NCBI GenBank assembly: GCA_038049695.1
Contig: CP142453.1
Span: forward strand, 109,405,501-109,469,500
Length of the DNA stretch: 64,000 nucleotides
Origin: Cinnamomum chago
Taxonomy: Eukaryota > Streptophyta > Magnoliopsida > Laurales > Lauraceae
Direction of reading: 5' to 3'
Shown: positions 23,353 to 34,800 of the stretch, in pieces
Numbering within the stretch: the stretch's first letter is position 1
Layout: every line of letters starts with the position of its first letter
Position numbers and translations under genes: made by a program
The notes under the pieces: model-generated
The model's input: the letters and a program-made list of their open reading frames with translations, nothing else
What the model was told of the DNA's origin: nothing
Databases searched by the model: none

Positions 23353-25150
23353 CCATCTCGTCTTTCTGTCCTACGTCTTTACTTCTCTGTTCCCAACTGC
23401 CTTCCTCTTTCTCTTTCAACAGAAATACTCTCTACCATCCCCATTTCTCTCCTCTCTCAACATTCTTTATCAAAAGAAGCTTTTCATTGAAACAAAGCTC
23501 CATGCGACCATAGACAGTGCTCCTTTAACAAGAAAGCCCAAAACGATTGAGACTTGTTTCTAAGGACGAGATTGCAGGCAGTTTGCGTGTGTAGTTGGTT
23601 GTTGAAATGGAGACAAGGGATTGCTAATAAATCTTGTCTGGAAAGTTCTGTGCTGATTTCTGCACATGGAATCAAATGTTAAGAGAAGAGGTGGATTGGA
23701 GAACACATTGAGGGTTTTGAGGCATTTTCTGAGGTAGATGAAGGAAAAGAGGGAGACAACTGCCATTTAAGTCTGCGTTGAAGAAAAACGAATGAATGCC
23801 ATTTTCATTTCTGCGTTGAAGAGAGAGAGTTTGAAATCTAAAACCAAGTTATCATTCAATTTACTTTTGGGGAAGGAGGAGGGTAACAGATACAGTGATT
23901 AATAATAACTTCTACTAAGATCATTGTGGGTTCCTCTTGGTCCAGATCAATTTAAACCGTTCAACTTCACATACTCTGTGGATTTAAATCCTTTCTCTCC
24001 ATCTCTCTCTGTCTGTCTTTCTCTTCTAGCAACAGTGATGACAAAGTGGGTTTAGCAAATTTGAGTTTTATCCATTGTAGTATTTGATTAGATCATTTAG
24101 TTGGTAAAACATTTGGGTTCTTAGTCTTTCTATGCTTGAACAGAAGGAGCTCTTCAATGTCCATCATTTGGTTCATTTCATGAATTGTTTGTCATTATCT
24201 TTTTTCCGTGTCCAGTTGTTTCTCCTTTTGATTTTTTTTAAGCATCCTTTTTGAGGTGTTAGATTTCAATTTATATTTTTTTTTTATGGGTCGTTTATTA
24301 AAGCCATGTTTTGCCTAGTAGGGATTATTGAGCCATGTAACATCCCTTTCTCTTCACCTTTCCCCTTTCCTTCTCCTTGCCTTCCAACAAGGAAAAAAAA
24401 CCACCTCAACCAAACCAATAAGATCTCTCTCAGAGATTTACATAAAACAACACAATGGCGCCATTTAAAAAAAAGCAGAGAAAGGCATTCCTAAATGAGA
24501 CCGTGAGGAATTTTCAGAGGGGGCGATGGTTTCATTATGCAGCCTCGCCATGATCTCCTAGTCTCCCTTCTCCATCTTCTCCCTCTCTTTCATCTTCCAC
24601 TTCCGCCTCAAGACCCTCCACTCCCACTCCCACCACCTCAAGACTTCAACTCCCTCTGGCCCCTCCACATCCTCGTCGTCTCCTTCGCCTCCCTCTGGCC
24701 CCTCACCGAACCCCTCCGCCTCTCCTTCCATTTGGGCGTGTTCAATTCTCTGTACGTGGTGGGCTTCTTAGGGGTATCTCAAAATCTCCGGAACCCATTG
24801 TATACAAGAACCCTGTAGGAGATCTGAGCATGTCTCTCTCTAGTGGATTGGTTCATGAGCTCCTGCATTGAGAGAGAAAGGAGCAGTCTCTATGTTTCAA
24901 AAGGATGGAGAGAGACAGAAAAGTTTTTTTTACCCTATGTTTGGGAATGGGGGAGGGAAGGAAAAATTAATTTTACCTCCTCTTACTTGTATAGTGAAAA
25001 AGTAGGGGGAAAAAAAGTGAAAAAAATAGGATTTTGTTTGTTTGTGAGATAGAGAAAAAATTACCAATTTATCCTTATTTTGTGAAAAAGTGAAAATGAC
25101 AGTTTAGTAAAATGACAAAGATTCTCTTCTTTCCCTCATAACGGACCCTC
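23353..25150. other. Intergenic DNA; one unrecognised GC-richer open frame
   Basis: No gene can be named. An open frame at 24537-24818 (plus, 93 aa) is Leu/Pro-rich. It is built on CTC/CCC codons and has a hydrophobic stretch (PLHILVVSFASLWPL) that could be a membrane segment. It has no exon context or recognisable family and may be a decayed gene fragment or chance. The rest is pyrimidine-rich (23370-23460, 24000-24030) or AT-rich and unremarkable. Confidence 0.4.
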
Positions 25151-25320
25151 AGGGTGGAGAGAGAAAGATGGAAGGGAAAATAAGGAGAGGCATTGCTTAA
25201 CGGGAATGGGTATTTGCACTTTAGTTATTCTTTTGACTGAAAAAATGGCGGGTTGGGACTCATCGTATCCATCATATAGATATTTCATCGTATCTGATCA
25301 CTTCCATGTATATATATATA
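25150..25320 (+). repeat. Dispersed repeat, uninterrupted copy B
   Basis: This resembles, in opposite orientation, the two flanks of MULE-1 joined together. The order GAAAGATGGA, AAAATAAGGAG, GCATTG, GGGAATGGGTATTT, GACTCATCG, GATATTTCATCG, CTGATCACTTCC matches 23371-23344 followed by 12289-12145 on the minus strand. It therefore looks like a related empty site for MULE-1. It ends at a TA microsatellite. Confidence 0.55.
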
Positions 25321-25481
25321 TATATATATATGAGAGATGCTCTTATGAGATGCTCTTATGAGAGTATCTCTTACCTTATTATGAGAGATAAGGTACGAAC
25401 ATTCACATCCATATCCAATGCCAACAACTTAAATATGAAGGCCCCCACCTTATCTCTCATATAAGATGAGAGAGCATCTCC

Positions 25482-25518
<37 letters not shown>
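25309..25518. mobile_element. Palindromic MITE flanked by TA microsatellites
   Basis: A (TA)n tract (25309-25331) and a (TA)n-(GA)n tract (25482-25518) bracket a 150-bp imperfect palindrome. Its left arm begins GAGAGATGCTCTTATGAGA. The reverse complement of the right arm begins GGAGATGCTCTCTCATC; both arms then share TATGAGAGATAAGGT. There is no coding capacity. Preference for TA targets suggests a Tc1/mariner-type MITE or one that inserted in a microsatellite, but the class is uncertain. Confidence 0.6.
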
Positions 25519-25520
25519 AT

Positions 25521-25984
25521 AGTTATCTAGTGCATTTTAGTTAAATACACACCTCAATATGAGGCCCACTAGGGATCCCACTTGGAGATCTCTTCATCTA
25601 CTTGGGGCCTACATGCCTATAAAATATGGTCCCCATCTAATCATCATAACCCCTTCAAATATATATATAGGCCCCAAGCAGATGAAGAGATCCCCATGGG
25701 TCCCATCATGGGCCGACCTAGGAAATTATCCTTGGGGGGGGGGGCGCTTTGTGTGGAAAAATATTGGGAAAGGGGCAAATTTAAAAAAAAAGCATATTAA
25801 TTTTTAGAACATGCATGGGGTTATTAAATTTTTTTTAACTCTTTTCAGTTTTGAGCGGGGATTCGGCCCTGGATGCTTGTACTTGAGTCCACTCCTGGGT
25901 CCCATCCCCAAGCGGCGTCCAACGTCGGCTCCACATTGAGGTGTGTATTTAAGTTAAAATGCACACCATGTGCACTGGATAACT
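25521..25984. mobile_element. Terminal-inverted-repeat MITE hosting a nested hAT MITE
   Basis: The left end AGTTATCTAGTGCA and the right end (reverse complement AGTTATCCAGTGCA) match at 13 of 14 bases. A further shared block TTAAATACACACCTCAAT lies inside. Internally GAGATCTCTTCATCTACTTG and its inverse around AGATGAAGAGATC make a second palindrome. The element is interrupted by the hAT MITE at 25707-25897. No clear TSD is seen. A related terminal sequence occurs near 57757. Confidence 0.6.
25707..25897. mobile_element. hAT MITE with perfect 8-bp TSD
   Basis: A 191-bp element starting CATGGGCCGACCTAGG and ending so that its reverse complement reads CAGGAGTGGACTCAAG. It is flanked by the perfect duplication GGTCCCAT at 25699-25706 and 25898-25905. 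It contains a G-run (about 25734-25744) and no gene. The 8-bp TSD and CAGGGGYGGACC-type ends indicate the hAT superfamily. It lies inside the older MITE spanning 25521-25984. Confidence 0.85.
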
Positions 25985-26995
25985 CTATATGTGTGTTATA
26001 ATGGGGCTCTCAAAACCAGAATATAATTGAAACCTTTTAGATTGGCCAGGACAACAATGTGATCTAACATAGTGACATGTGAGCTCTGGAGGCTTTTTCA
26101 TAAACATAGGCCCTCAGTATGGAATTTTTTGTTTTTTTGATGAAAAGTATGGATCAATTTGTTGACGAGTACAAACAACCGCTACATTGTCTATGACGGC
26201 AATAAAATATGATGAGATGCATGGAATCAACTCAAACTTTCCATGAGTTTCTAATGAAATACAGAGAAACAATATTATGTTGCTGTTAATATGATGGTAA
26301 TTGTATTTAACATTTGAATATTTGATGTAAAATTGTGTGGGGCTTGCCTTTATTTGATTCTACTCAGTCATCTGGCCCAAATTCTGCTCAAATGATGTGA
26401 GATCTCACCTGCCCTCGGTTTGCCTGTTTTGTTTGTCAGTTTGCTTGTCTCTTGGGCAGCTCAGACTACACTTAGTCACACTTCAAAAATTCTCACGTCC
26501 TGATTCGGGGCTGTGCGGCCTAGCCTTAACTCTACGTGAGGTATTTTAAAACCATACAGCAAGATTGATTTGAAATTTTATGAGTCAAAGAGGACAATAT
26601 CATATGGATAGTGGGGCCTAAGTCATCACAAATGATATGCATTGTTGGATTTGATTATGCGGGGAGTATATAGTTATGGTTGCAAGAGGACTGATTCAAC
26701 TGTAGTCTTTCTAAAAGCAGTCTCAGACTTAAGGCCACCCATGAGTTTAACTATGTGGCTAGTTACTGTCCACTCCAAACCAATGATAAGATAAGGTCAT
26801 TCTTTATAAATACAATGAAGGAAGTATTTTAGGTAATGTCTCGCATGTTAATTAATTGTATTACAAACCCATGAAATATGTACAGGCAGTTCCATACAAA
26901 AAGTGCATTTTTGGGGGGAAAAAGTAAAAAACTAAATTAGCTCCAACAAATGTCACCTTGCTTTTTTTTTTTTTTTGCTCAAAAGGAATTTTCTT
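25985..26995. other. Intergenic DNA; nothing recognised
   Basis: AT-rich sequence with no supported coding frame. A T-run lies near 26961-26976. No inverted or tandem repeat that I could recognise begins or ends here. Confidence 0.5.
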
Positions 26996-27940
26996 GGGGT
27001 TTTTACCAAAAAGTATCCTCAAATATTCATATACCTCTAAAAGCATCCTCAAATACAAATAATGTCCAAAAGCATCTTATGCAGCAAACTTCATTTTCTT
27101 CTAGACAAAATCGCCCTTCGCTTTATCTCTCACGAGTTCGAGACATGGCATTCGCAAGCTTGAGATATGACTCGTGAGTTCGAGACATAACACTCGCAAG
27201 TTCATGATTTTATATCGAGATATGTGTCCAACATTATTCGTGAGCTTGAATACAAATTGAGCATTAACCTGATTGAGTCGCGATGCCAAGAAACAACTTG
27301 CGATGTCAATAAGAGACTTAACAGTTCAATAGTTAAAGTTCATAAAAATATAATAGATGGAGGTGCATTTAGATTAACTAATAATTTTGAATCAGAATGA
27401 GTGATTTCTATAGATGTATGAGTTCAACCGTTCTATTATGAGTTTCTTCAATAATGAATGTAGTTACCGCGAGCACTCTCTTACTACAATTTGTAGAGAG
27501 TTTGCTTAAGAAAATTGAACTTTTTTTTTATAAAAAAAATACAAAAATATGTGCTCTACTCCATTCCCTTTTTGTAACCCTACTTTTACTACCGTCACAA
27601 AGAGGATTACTTTCAAAGTTGATAATGTTTTTCCTCGACGTTTATTGCTTTAGAATATGGGTTTAAAACAAATGTTAACTACTTATGATGTTTTGAATAA
27701 ATTAGCAACTTCAAGAGTTGAAACAAAATTAACAATGCTTGAAATATTTCAATTCACGAATGCGATCAAGTCACAATATTGCGAGAAAGGGGTTGAAGGA
27801 CAATTTGGTTCGAAAATAATCAAAGTATGCAGTAGAAGATGCTTTTGGGCATTATATATATATATATATATATGTATATATTTGAGAATGCTTTTAGAGT
27901 TATAGAATATTTGAGTATGCTTTTGGTATAAAAAAAACCC
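26996..27940. mobile_element. Non-autonomous TIR element, about 0.95 kb
   Basis: The left end (GGGGTTTTTACCAAAAAG, then TCCTCAAATATTCATA, CTCTAAAAGCATCCTCAAAT, AAAAGCATCTT) is mirrored at the right end by TTTGAGTATGCTTTTGGTAT, TTTGAGAATGCTTTTAGAG and AGATGCTTTTGG. TIRs of about 90 bp are therefore visible, the right one expanded by a TA microsatellite. The interior carries repeats of GAGTTCGAGACAT and CTCGCAAG-type words in both orientations near 27110-27250. Long TIRs without genes suit a non-autonomous MULE, but no 9-bp TSD was found. Confidence 0.65.
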
Positions 27941-29279
27941 TTTTATATTTAACCAGCTATGTATTTCTCAAGCAGTCATTGTAACTTATTATTTTTGGGG
28001 AATTTTAAAAAAGGTACAAAACTTTTTACTAATTTTAAAAAAAGGACATTAAGATTTAAATATTTAACAAAAAAAGTATAAAACTTTTCGACAATTCTTT
28101 CAATCAAGTCCTCTCCATAATAGATTTCTCAACAATGAAAAAAAAAAGCCCTCATGTCATTTTTCAAATATTCACTTTAATAAATCATTTAAGTGAAATG
28201 ATCAAGTCCCAACCAAATGACCTAGTGGGACCCACTTCAACTACAATTATGCATGGATGGTTAAAAAAAGGGGGTGTATAAACAACTAAAATACTAGCTT
28301 CATTAAAGGGATTTTTACGAAATAATTAAGCTTATAGACTAAGTAGACAGTTTTATAGAAAAAAAAAATGAAACTACGAATTGGTTGTTCGTACATTTCT
28401 TTTGGACAAAAATATCTCAGTTGACGATATCGCCAACTCCAATTAGGTTGATATTGCCAACTCCAATTAGGTTGACGATATCGCCAACTACCTGAATAAT
28501 TAAGAATATCACGAAGCCTCGAATTTTCAAGTGCATTTCATCTTCTCTCTATCTTTTTGTTCATTTTCTTCAATTTTTGTGGGTTATCTGCTTTCATTTC
28601 TCTTAGATTCTACTTGAATTTAGTTTGCGAACAAATGTGCATCAAGTGGAGAAATAAATGCTAGATGCTCTAATTGAGGTTGAGGATGGAAATGTTGGGA
28701 GATATCCCAACTAACAAACAAGCACAACTCGCTACTCGTTCACAGAAGACAACCCCCACCTCCTCTTTCGTCACCATTCTCATCTTCTTCCTAACTCCAT
28801 CCCGAATTTGCTATCTTCACCCTTTTCTATCACCACAACTAAACCATCTTCCTCGTCCATCCATCTTTCTCATGCTCATCCAACTTTCTCATCATCACCA
28901 TACTTGAACAGTTGAACCGACTTGCAAACGGCTAACACCCATCTTCACATCTACAATTGCAACTCCACTCTAGGACATTGCAACTTGCCCACCGCCAACT
29001 GCAAACAACTCCATCTTCCTCGTCATCTCCAAATCTCCATCTTCATACATCAAACACCAACCACCACTTCAACCCTTTTCTCCATCACAGTTTTTCATCC
29101 CCTTAAACCAAACACAATAAATACCGCCACTACTTGCATGCAGCACCTTTATTTTCATCTTTTTTCTTCTTCGCCATCATCTCCATTCCATCATTTGAAC
29201 ACAACTGTTAGTTTGTGTGGTCTCAATCCATCAGATGATGTAATAAATTGATTAATCTTTATTTATAAAAAAAAAAAAA

Positions 29280-30990
29280 ACATGCTTTCCTTTCATGAGA
29301 TGAATGATGTTTTATTACTTAATGCATATAACCAATATATATGACATGATGGTTCATGAGATAAACCGGGTCCCATTAGTATATTAAATGGGATATATGT
29401 GTATGGATGAGATCCATATACGGGAGACATGTATCACAAATCTTATACTTAAATATCTTCACAACCAGTGATGAGACTGAGCATCTCATCTGATAAGGTT
29501 GCAGTACTTTGATCACTATGAGATAGTGTAATTTATCTCGATCATCAGAATGTAAGATTCTGAATCACAGTGCTGGTACTTTGGATGTATTGAATGACCA
29601 TGAGAAGCACCTTATGAATATTGTCTCGATTTTAGGGTCCGTTCTCGTAATTCCCTAGCAATAAGCTCTCAATCTTGAGACATTGATGAACTCAAGTTTC
29701 TATCTATTCATTTGCTTTGAGTCACCAATGAGTGAGGCCAACTGTAGGTCAACACCTTGGTTTCTTGGGTACGTGGTAATAGGACTGTGGGAACATTCAA
29801 TGGTCAATATGGAATCTATCTATATTATCTCCTTGTGCCAATTAATGGATTTGTTATTGGTAAGTGCGCACCCATCTTAATTAAGAGTTAATTGGATAAT
29901 ACTGATGATCACTGTGATTAATTGGGGCTCAAGGATAATAAGATGTGGATCTAAGATTGGAAGAGATGGGTTTTAATCCAATTGATCTGTTGATATTGAT
30001 AGCTGTGGTAATTGGGAAGTTTATGGTCTTCTTTATAATTTATTCCTAAGACTGTAGTACAATTGCATTTATATAGTAGTGTTATTTGCAATTAACTGTG
30101 AGCCCGAATTGCACATGAGATGTGGGGTCACGGTGTCCCGGTTGGAGTCAGCTTTCTATGGAATCCTAGTGGTCCCTACGCTAGCCCAAGTTATTAGTAA
30201 GATACTAATCCAGCTTAAACTCTAAAAAAAATGAATTATAAAGTTGTTATTTCTATTTGAAGTGAAACTTCTAATAGTGGCAATAGTAAGTTACTAGTTG
30301 TTGTGGAAGTGAGACTTCTATAATAATTAGAAAGGAGATGGTTACTGATTCTTAATAGAGTTGGACTTCTATTTTAATTGGTAAGAAGGGTTGCATAAAG
30401 GCTATAAATAAGGGAGATAAACCCCTTGGACGTCCTGCCATAGAGATCCACGCCCAAGACCTCTAAATTGCAAGAGTTGCATACTTCCTTTCCTCCTTTC
30501 TCTATTCTAGTTCTCTTCTAGTTTCCTTGGAGTTTCCAGTTAGGTTTTCTCCTGAAGTTTCCACCAATCTTCTTGAGAAAAGAGATCCGATATGGGTCAT
30601 AGCGTGGAAGGCTAAGAGGTCTTGGAGATCCTAAGTTTTGCTTAAAAGAAAGAGTTTTTTCATCAAACAAGTCTTCTTCTCCATTAGAGCACAACCGAGC
30701 TCCAAATGTATAATTTGCTTCTCTATTCGTTGTGGGTTATTTTGGTTGCATGGTGTTGCTGATTTCTATCTTCTAAATAGATTTTATTATTGTACATGAA
30801 CGATGAGACGGAGGGATTGCATCATGTATATAGTTTATGGCCTTATGAGTACTTGATCCCTGAGCCAAGTGGGTCAAAAGTTTTGAAAATCTATCCATAA
30901 GACCCACCTACTTACAACAGGTGCAAGATCTATTCCTTCGTGAAAATCACAGTTCAAGGGCTTGGGATTTTTTCCACCAAGGCATTTTGT
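29280..30990 (+). mobile_element. LTR-like non-coding segment (probable solo LTR, unconfirmed)
   Basis: This 1.7-kb segment has no coding frame. It has a TATA-like box (TATAAATA at 30402-30409) followed by a transcript-leader-like CT-rich region, as in plant LTR promoters. Its composition and layout resemble the 48409-50029 segment read on the minus strand. I could not find TG/CA ends with a 5-bp TSD, so this is a weak call. Confidence 0.3.
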
Positions 30991-31002
30991 TGAAATCATT
31001 AT

Positions 31003-31286
31003 GGGCATGTTTCTTTGCTGGAATTCCAGGAATTCCTATCTGAGGAATTCCTGAATTCCCAGACATAGTGGAATTCCTGAATTCTCCTTTGGGCTTGAGT
31101 ATATAGGAATTTCACAAAAAATGCAAAGGGAGTGAAATTCCTGAATTCCCAGAGGTCAAAAGAGATATTTCATGTGGTTGGAATTCAGAAATTCCTATGA
31201 AAGAAACATGGAATATGTAACATCATGTCCAAGAATTTGTAGACATGGTGAATTTCTGGCAGAAATTTCACTAAAGAAACATGGCC
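31003..31286. mobile_element. GAATTC-rich MITE with GGGCATGTTTCTTT ends
   Basis: The left end GGGCATGTTTCTTTGCTG pairs with the reverse complement of the right end, GGCCATGTTTCTTTAGTG. The ends resemble PIF/Harbinger (Tourist-like) termini. The 284-bp interior repeats GGAATTCCTGAATTC several times in both orientations, so it can fold extensively. TTA precedes the left end and TAA follows the right end, so a clean 3-bp TSD is not established. Confidence 0.55.
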
Positions 31287-31698
31287 TAACTATTGATGAT
31301 ATCGTCAACTGGGGCAAAACTGTCAAAATAAAATCTATGAACCACTCAATCGTTTTTTTTCTTATCATTCTTCATCAAAACGTTTAATCACACTCTCAAC
31401 TTAATTATTTGGTAAAAGTCCCTTCATTAAATTATTATGATCATCAAAATCAAAATGATTGATTTTGGGGAAGAAATAGATTAAGAAAAGACAAAAATAT
31501 GTCATAAGATAATCTCTTTTTTTTTGTCATTTTTCAAAAAAAAAAAAAAACTATGGAAGGGACTTAATTGAAAAAACTGTAGAAAATATTTAGACTTGTT
31601 AAAAATATTCAAATCGTTATGTACTTAAAAAAAAAAAAAAAAACCAAAAGCTTTTATAACTTTTTTCTTTTTTTAAGTTTTCCTTTATTTTTTCTCCC

Positions 31699-31881
31699 GA
31701 AAAGCTTTGCAATATGTAGGATATATCGTCCGATATTTGTGACTGTTACTAACAGTGGTTTGACCTAAACCCTTCCACCAAGGTGGAGAGACTAGAGGGA
31801 GGAGAAGGATCCTGTACTTTTCTGCAGCGATATCCCCCACCACCAGAGACTCAGAGAGTCGCAGAGCAGAGCAGAGCTTCC
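31699..31881 (+). promoter_or_regulatory. Promoter and 5' UTR region of the ATP synthase subunit e gene
   Basis: This 180-bp stretch separates the TIR element from the ATG at 31882. It ends in a CAGAGA/GCAGAG-rich leader typical of a plant 5' UTR. No TATA box can be assigned with confidence. A very short distance to the upstream transposon end is implied. Confidence 0.4.
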
Positions 31882-34800
31882 ATGGCACCTCCAGGCCCTT
31901 ACTCTGGCACCAGCACTCTTGCTCTCGTATGCATCTTCTCTTCTCTTCTTCAATTTTTTTCCATTTCGCTTCACCCCATCTTTCTTATTCAGATTTTCTT
32001 TTCACTTCCTTTCTCTGATTTCAGTCTCTCTCTAATTTATCTCATCATCTTCTTCTTCTTCTTCTCCTCTTCATTTACAGGTAGCTCGTGCATCGGCTTT
32101 CACCTTCGGTTTAGTCTATGGAAGTATTAAACTCTCCTATCTCACGGTACTCTCTTCTATCAATCCCTCTCCATCTTCTTTTATTCTGATTCTATCCTTC
32201 CATTTCTTCTTCTTCTTCTTCTCTTTTTTTGTGTTTCATGTGGTGGGGTTTCTTTTCTTTGAGGCACCCTTACAGATGTTAGGTTTTCTTCTTGATCTAC
32301 GGTTTATCTTAGATCGATATTAGGTTTTCTTTCTTTCTCTTTTGAGATAAGGGACTTTTGATGAAACCCATGTTTTTATTTATTTATTTATTTTATGTAT
32401 CGATGACTGTTTTGCTCTTTGACTTTATTGATCTAGTTGAGCAAAATGAGAATCACAACTCATGCCCACAACATCTCCCTTGTAAATCAATTCATCTAGA
32501 TTTACAAAATTCCGCGCCTTCTTTCTTTCTACATTTACTCTTTTTATTGTAGAAAGAAAGTTTCCTCCCTTCCTATATGAATGGTTCAGAGTGGACTGTC
32601 TCCTTCATTGAGGTGATAGTAATTTTCTTGTGATCGTTTCTAAAGGAGTAAGTGTTTGTATAATCATCATGGAATGTACTTTTATCGTACTAACTCACCT
32701 TCCTATGTCGGGCGTGTTTCGCAATTAACTAGTTAAGTTAAAGTAAAGTGAATCCCAACAAGAAATGACAAGCCTCATATCAAAAGTGTACATTTTCAAA
32801 ATTCCCTCCGAATTTTTCAAAAAAAAAGTAAAAAAAGCAACATCATATCTCCACTAAAAGACAAAAAAACTCAAGTAAAAAAGATTTCATACTAAACAAT
32901 TGAAAACAAAATATTATCGTAACCCCTTATATTTTATTCTATCTTAATTTGATGCTTCACCTCACCATACTTCAATTCACCGTACATTCAAGGATATGTG
33001 GTGTGCACCCATTGTGATGCTTCATCTTAGCATTTGTTGCCAACAGAAATGAGAGACATCTGTCAAGTACTGTTAGCTTAGCCCATTTCCTGAACCATTG
33101 GGTTGGTATGGCAGTGGATGCTTCACAGCCTTCGGTGCAAGTCCATCAACCACTTCTTTGGATACTACTTTCTCATTGCTGCTGTCATTGATGAATGAAT
33201 AGTTGGCGACCCTGCTTAGAGTTTTCATGACTTATTACCATGCCACGGGCTTTCGACCACTTCTATACGCTTCTTTCTACACGTCTCCTATATATGACAC
33301 AATTCTTTACTCTTGAAGCATCTCGCTGAATGTTTTCTTATTGCTTAAGCATTGGTTGATCGGTGTCAATTGAACCCGATTGCTTCTATGGTACTTGCTA
33401 CCAAAATGAGCACTCGTTTCAATATTCATCCATTGCATAGTCTGCTCGGCATGTTTTAAGATCTTGTTGGTGCCTTCTGATTACTATACCTCCTTTGGCA
33501 AACTTTGACATGGTCCACAATTGATGGGCAACCTACTTGTCTTCTATGGAAATTTTCCTCTCTTTTGAAGGGTGATGTTTGAATTACTTAACCAAAAAGA
33601 GTTGTATTGGAGGGCTATACCGACTGAAACAGAGCAATCAAAAGCAAGTGAATAAACAAAGCAATAAGGAAAATCTAGACCACAAAGATGACCCTGTTCT
33701 TGGGTGACAGGTCTATGATCTATCCATAACGTCCTTTGTCAAAGAATCAGCCCTCCAAATATTAAATTCAGTACCCTGTTTGTGATGCAAGATCACCTAG
33801 ATGTGCCTGCAAAGATTTCTTGGTGGTTTCCAAAACTCAGCCACAGCATCTGCAAGCAATGCCAATGTCTAACACAGATCAACAATCTCAGATCCAAGTA
33901 TGTTCCTGGTTTCATATAGGGAAGGCAATTGGTTGGGCTAAATGGCTGACCTGCACATATAGGGGCAGGCTTGGTTGAGTTTTGTTGGGTTCGGGGTGGG
34001 TATGGATTTATAGATTTTGGTATGTGCCGGGTACGGGGCAGGTATGGACTTTGGCTGCCCCAATCTGCCCCTCCTCATTTATGAGTTATGGCTTACATAT
34101 TTGTTAATGTTATATAATGCACAAAACCCACTTAAGTGTAGCTGTTCTTAGTCATTTAGAAGTGTCCCTCCTCATTTATGACCGACTGACATATTCATTA
34201 ATGTAATGTAAGGCACAAAACCTACTTAGTGTAGCTGTTCTTAGTCATTTAGAGGTGTGGAAGTGCTAAGTTTCCAGGTTCGAGCTTTCTTCGGTGCTGG
34301 GGATGTGGGGGATCAAAAGATCTGGATGTGAGTCATGTGACCCACCTATGTGCAAAATTTCAAGTCCGTTCTTAAACCTTCTTTGCTCATTTCTAGCCCT
34401 ACTTAAGTTCCTTTGCTTGTGTTGGTGCCCGATGTTTTTGGGTCGCTTTTCTTTTTGTTCAGCCTTCCCCGTGTTTTTTGTAGGGGCTTTTTTGGCTGTT
34501 TTAGCCCTCTGATAGTGTACAGTCTTTGTGCAATGAAAAGTCAACTTTTTTAAATAAAAAAAAAAGTCCGTTCAATCATCTAAATTTCTCAATCTGTGGC
34601 CCTTAAGTTTTAACAGTTTTAGAATGCATCATTAATCCTTTTTATTTCAATCCAGTTGTCAGTCCCATTTGGTTCGGTGTGAAAAATATGGGATCCTTCA
34701 CATTTAGGGAGGTTGGTAGTGTTTGATGGACTTGGATAAATCATAGGGAGCCCCAGGTGGTAGTTTTGCACAATGCGAAACATCTGCATCGGAACAAAAT

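Larger units (their letters stand above)
27997..31698. mobile_element. 3.7-kb segment bounded by long, diverged inverted repeats (non-autonomous TIR element)
   Basis: The first 480 bp and the last 400 bp appear to be inverted copies. TTCAATCAAGTCCTCTCCAT near 28098 pairs with the reverse complement of ATGGAAGGGACTTAATTGAA near 31552. GTTGACGATATCGCC near 28417 pairs with GATATCGTCAACTG near 31296. The ends read GGGGAATTTTAAAAAAGG and, reversed, GGGAGAAAAAATAAAGG. No transposase is present. Inside lie a 28410-28490 cluster repeating TTGACGATATCGCCAACT, a poly(A) tract at 29266-29279, an LTR-like stretch and a small GAATTC-rich MITE. No TSD was found, so the limits are approximate. Confidence 0.45.

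Noticed and set aside
28674-29251. Two Thr/His/Ser-rich open frames before a poly(A) run
   Set aside because: Composition follows CAA/CAT/CTC-rich DNA; no motif, and start contexts are arbitrary.
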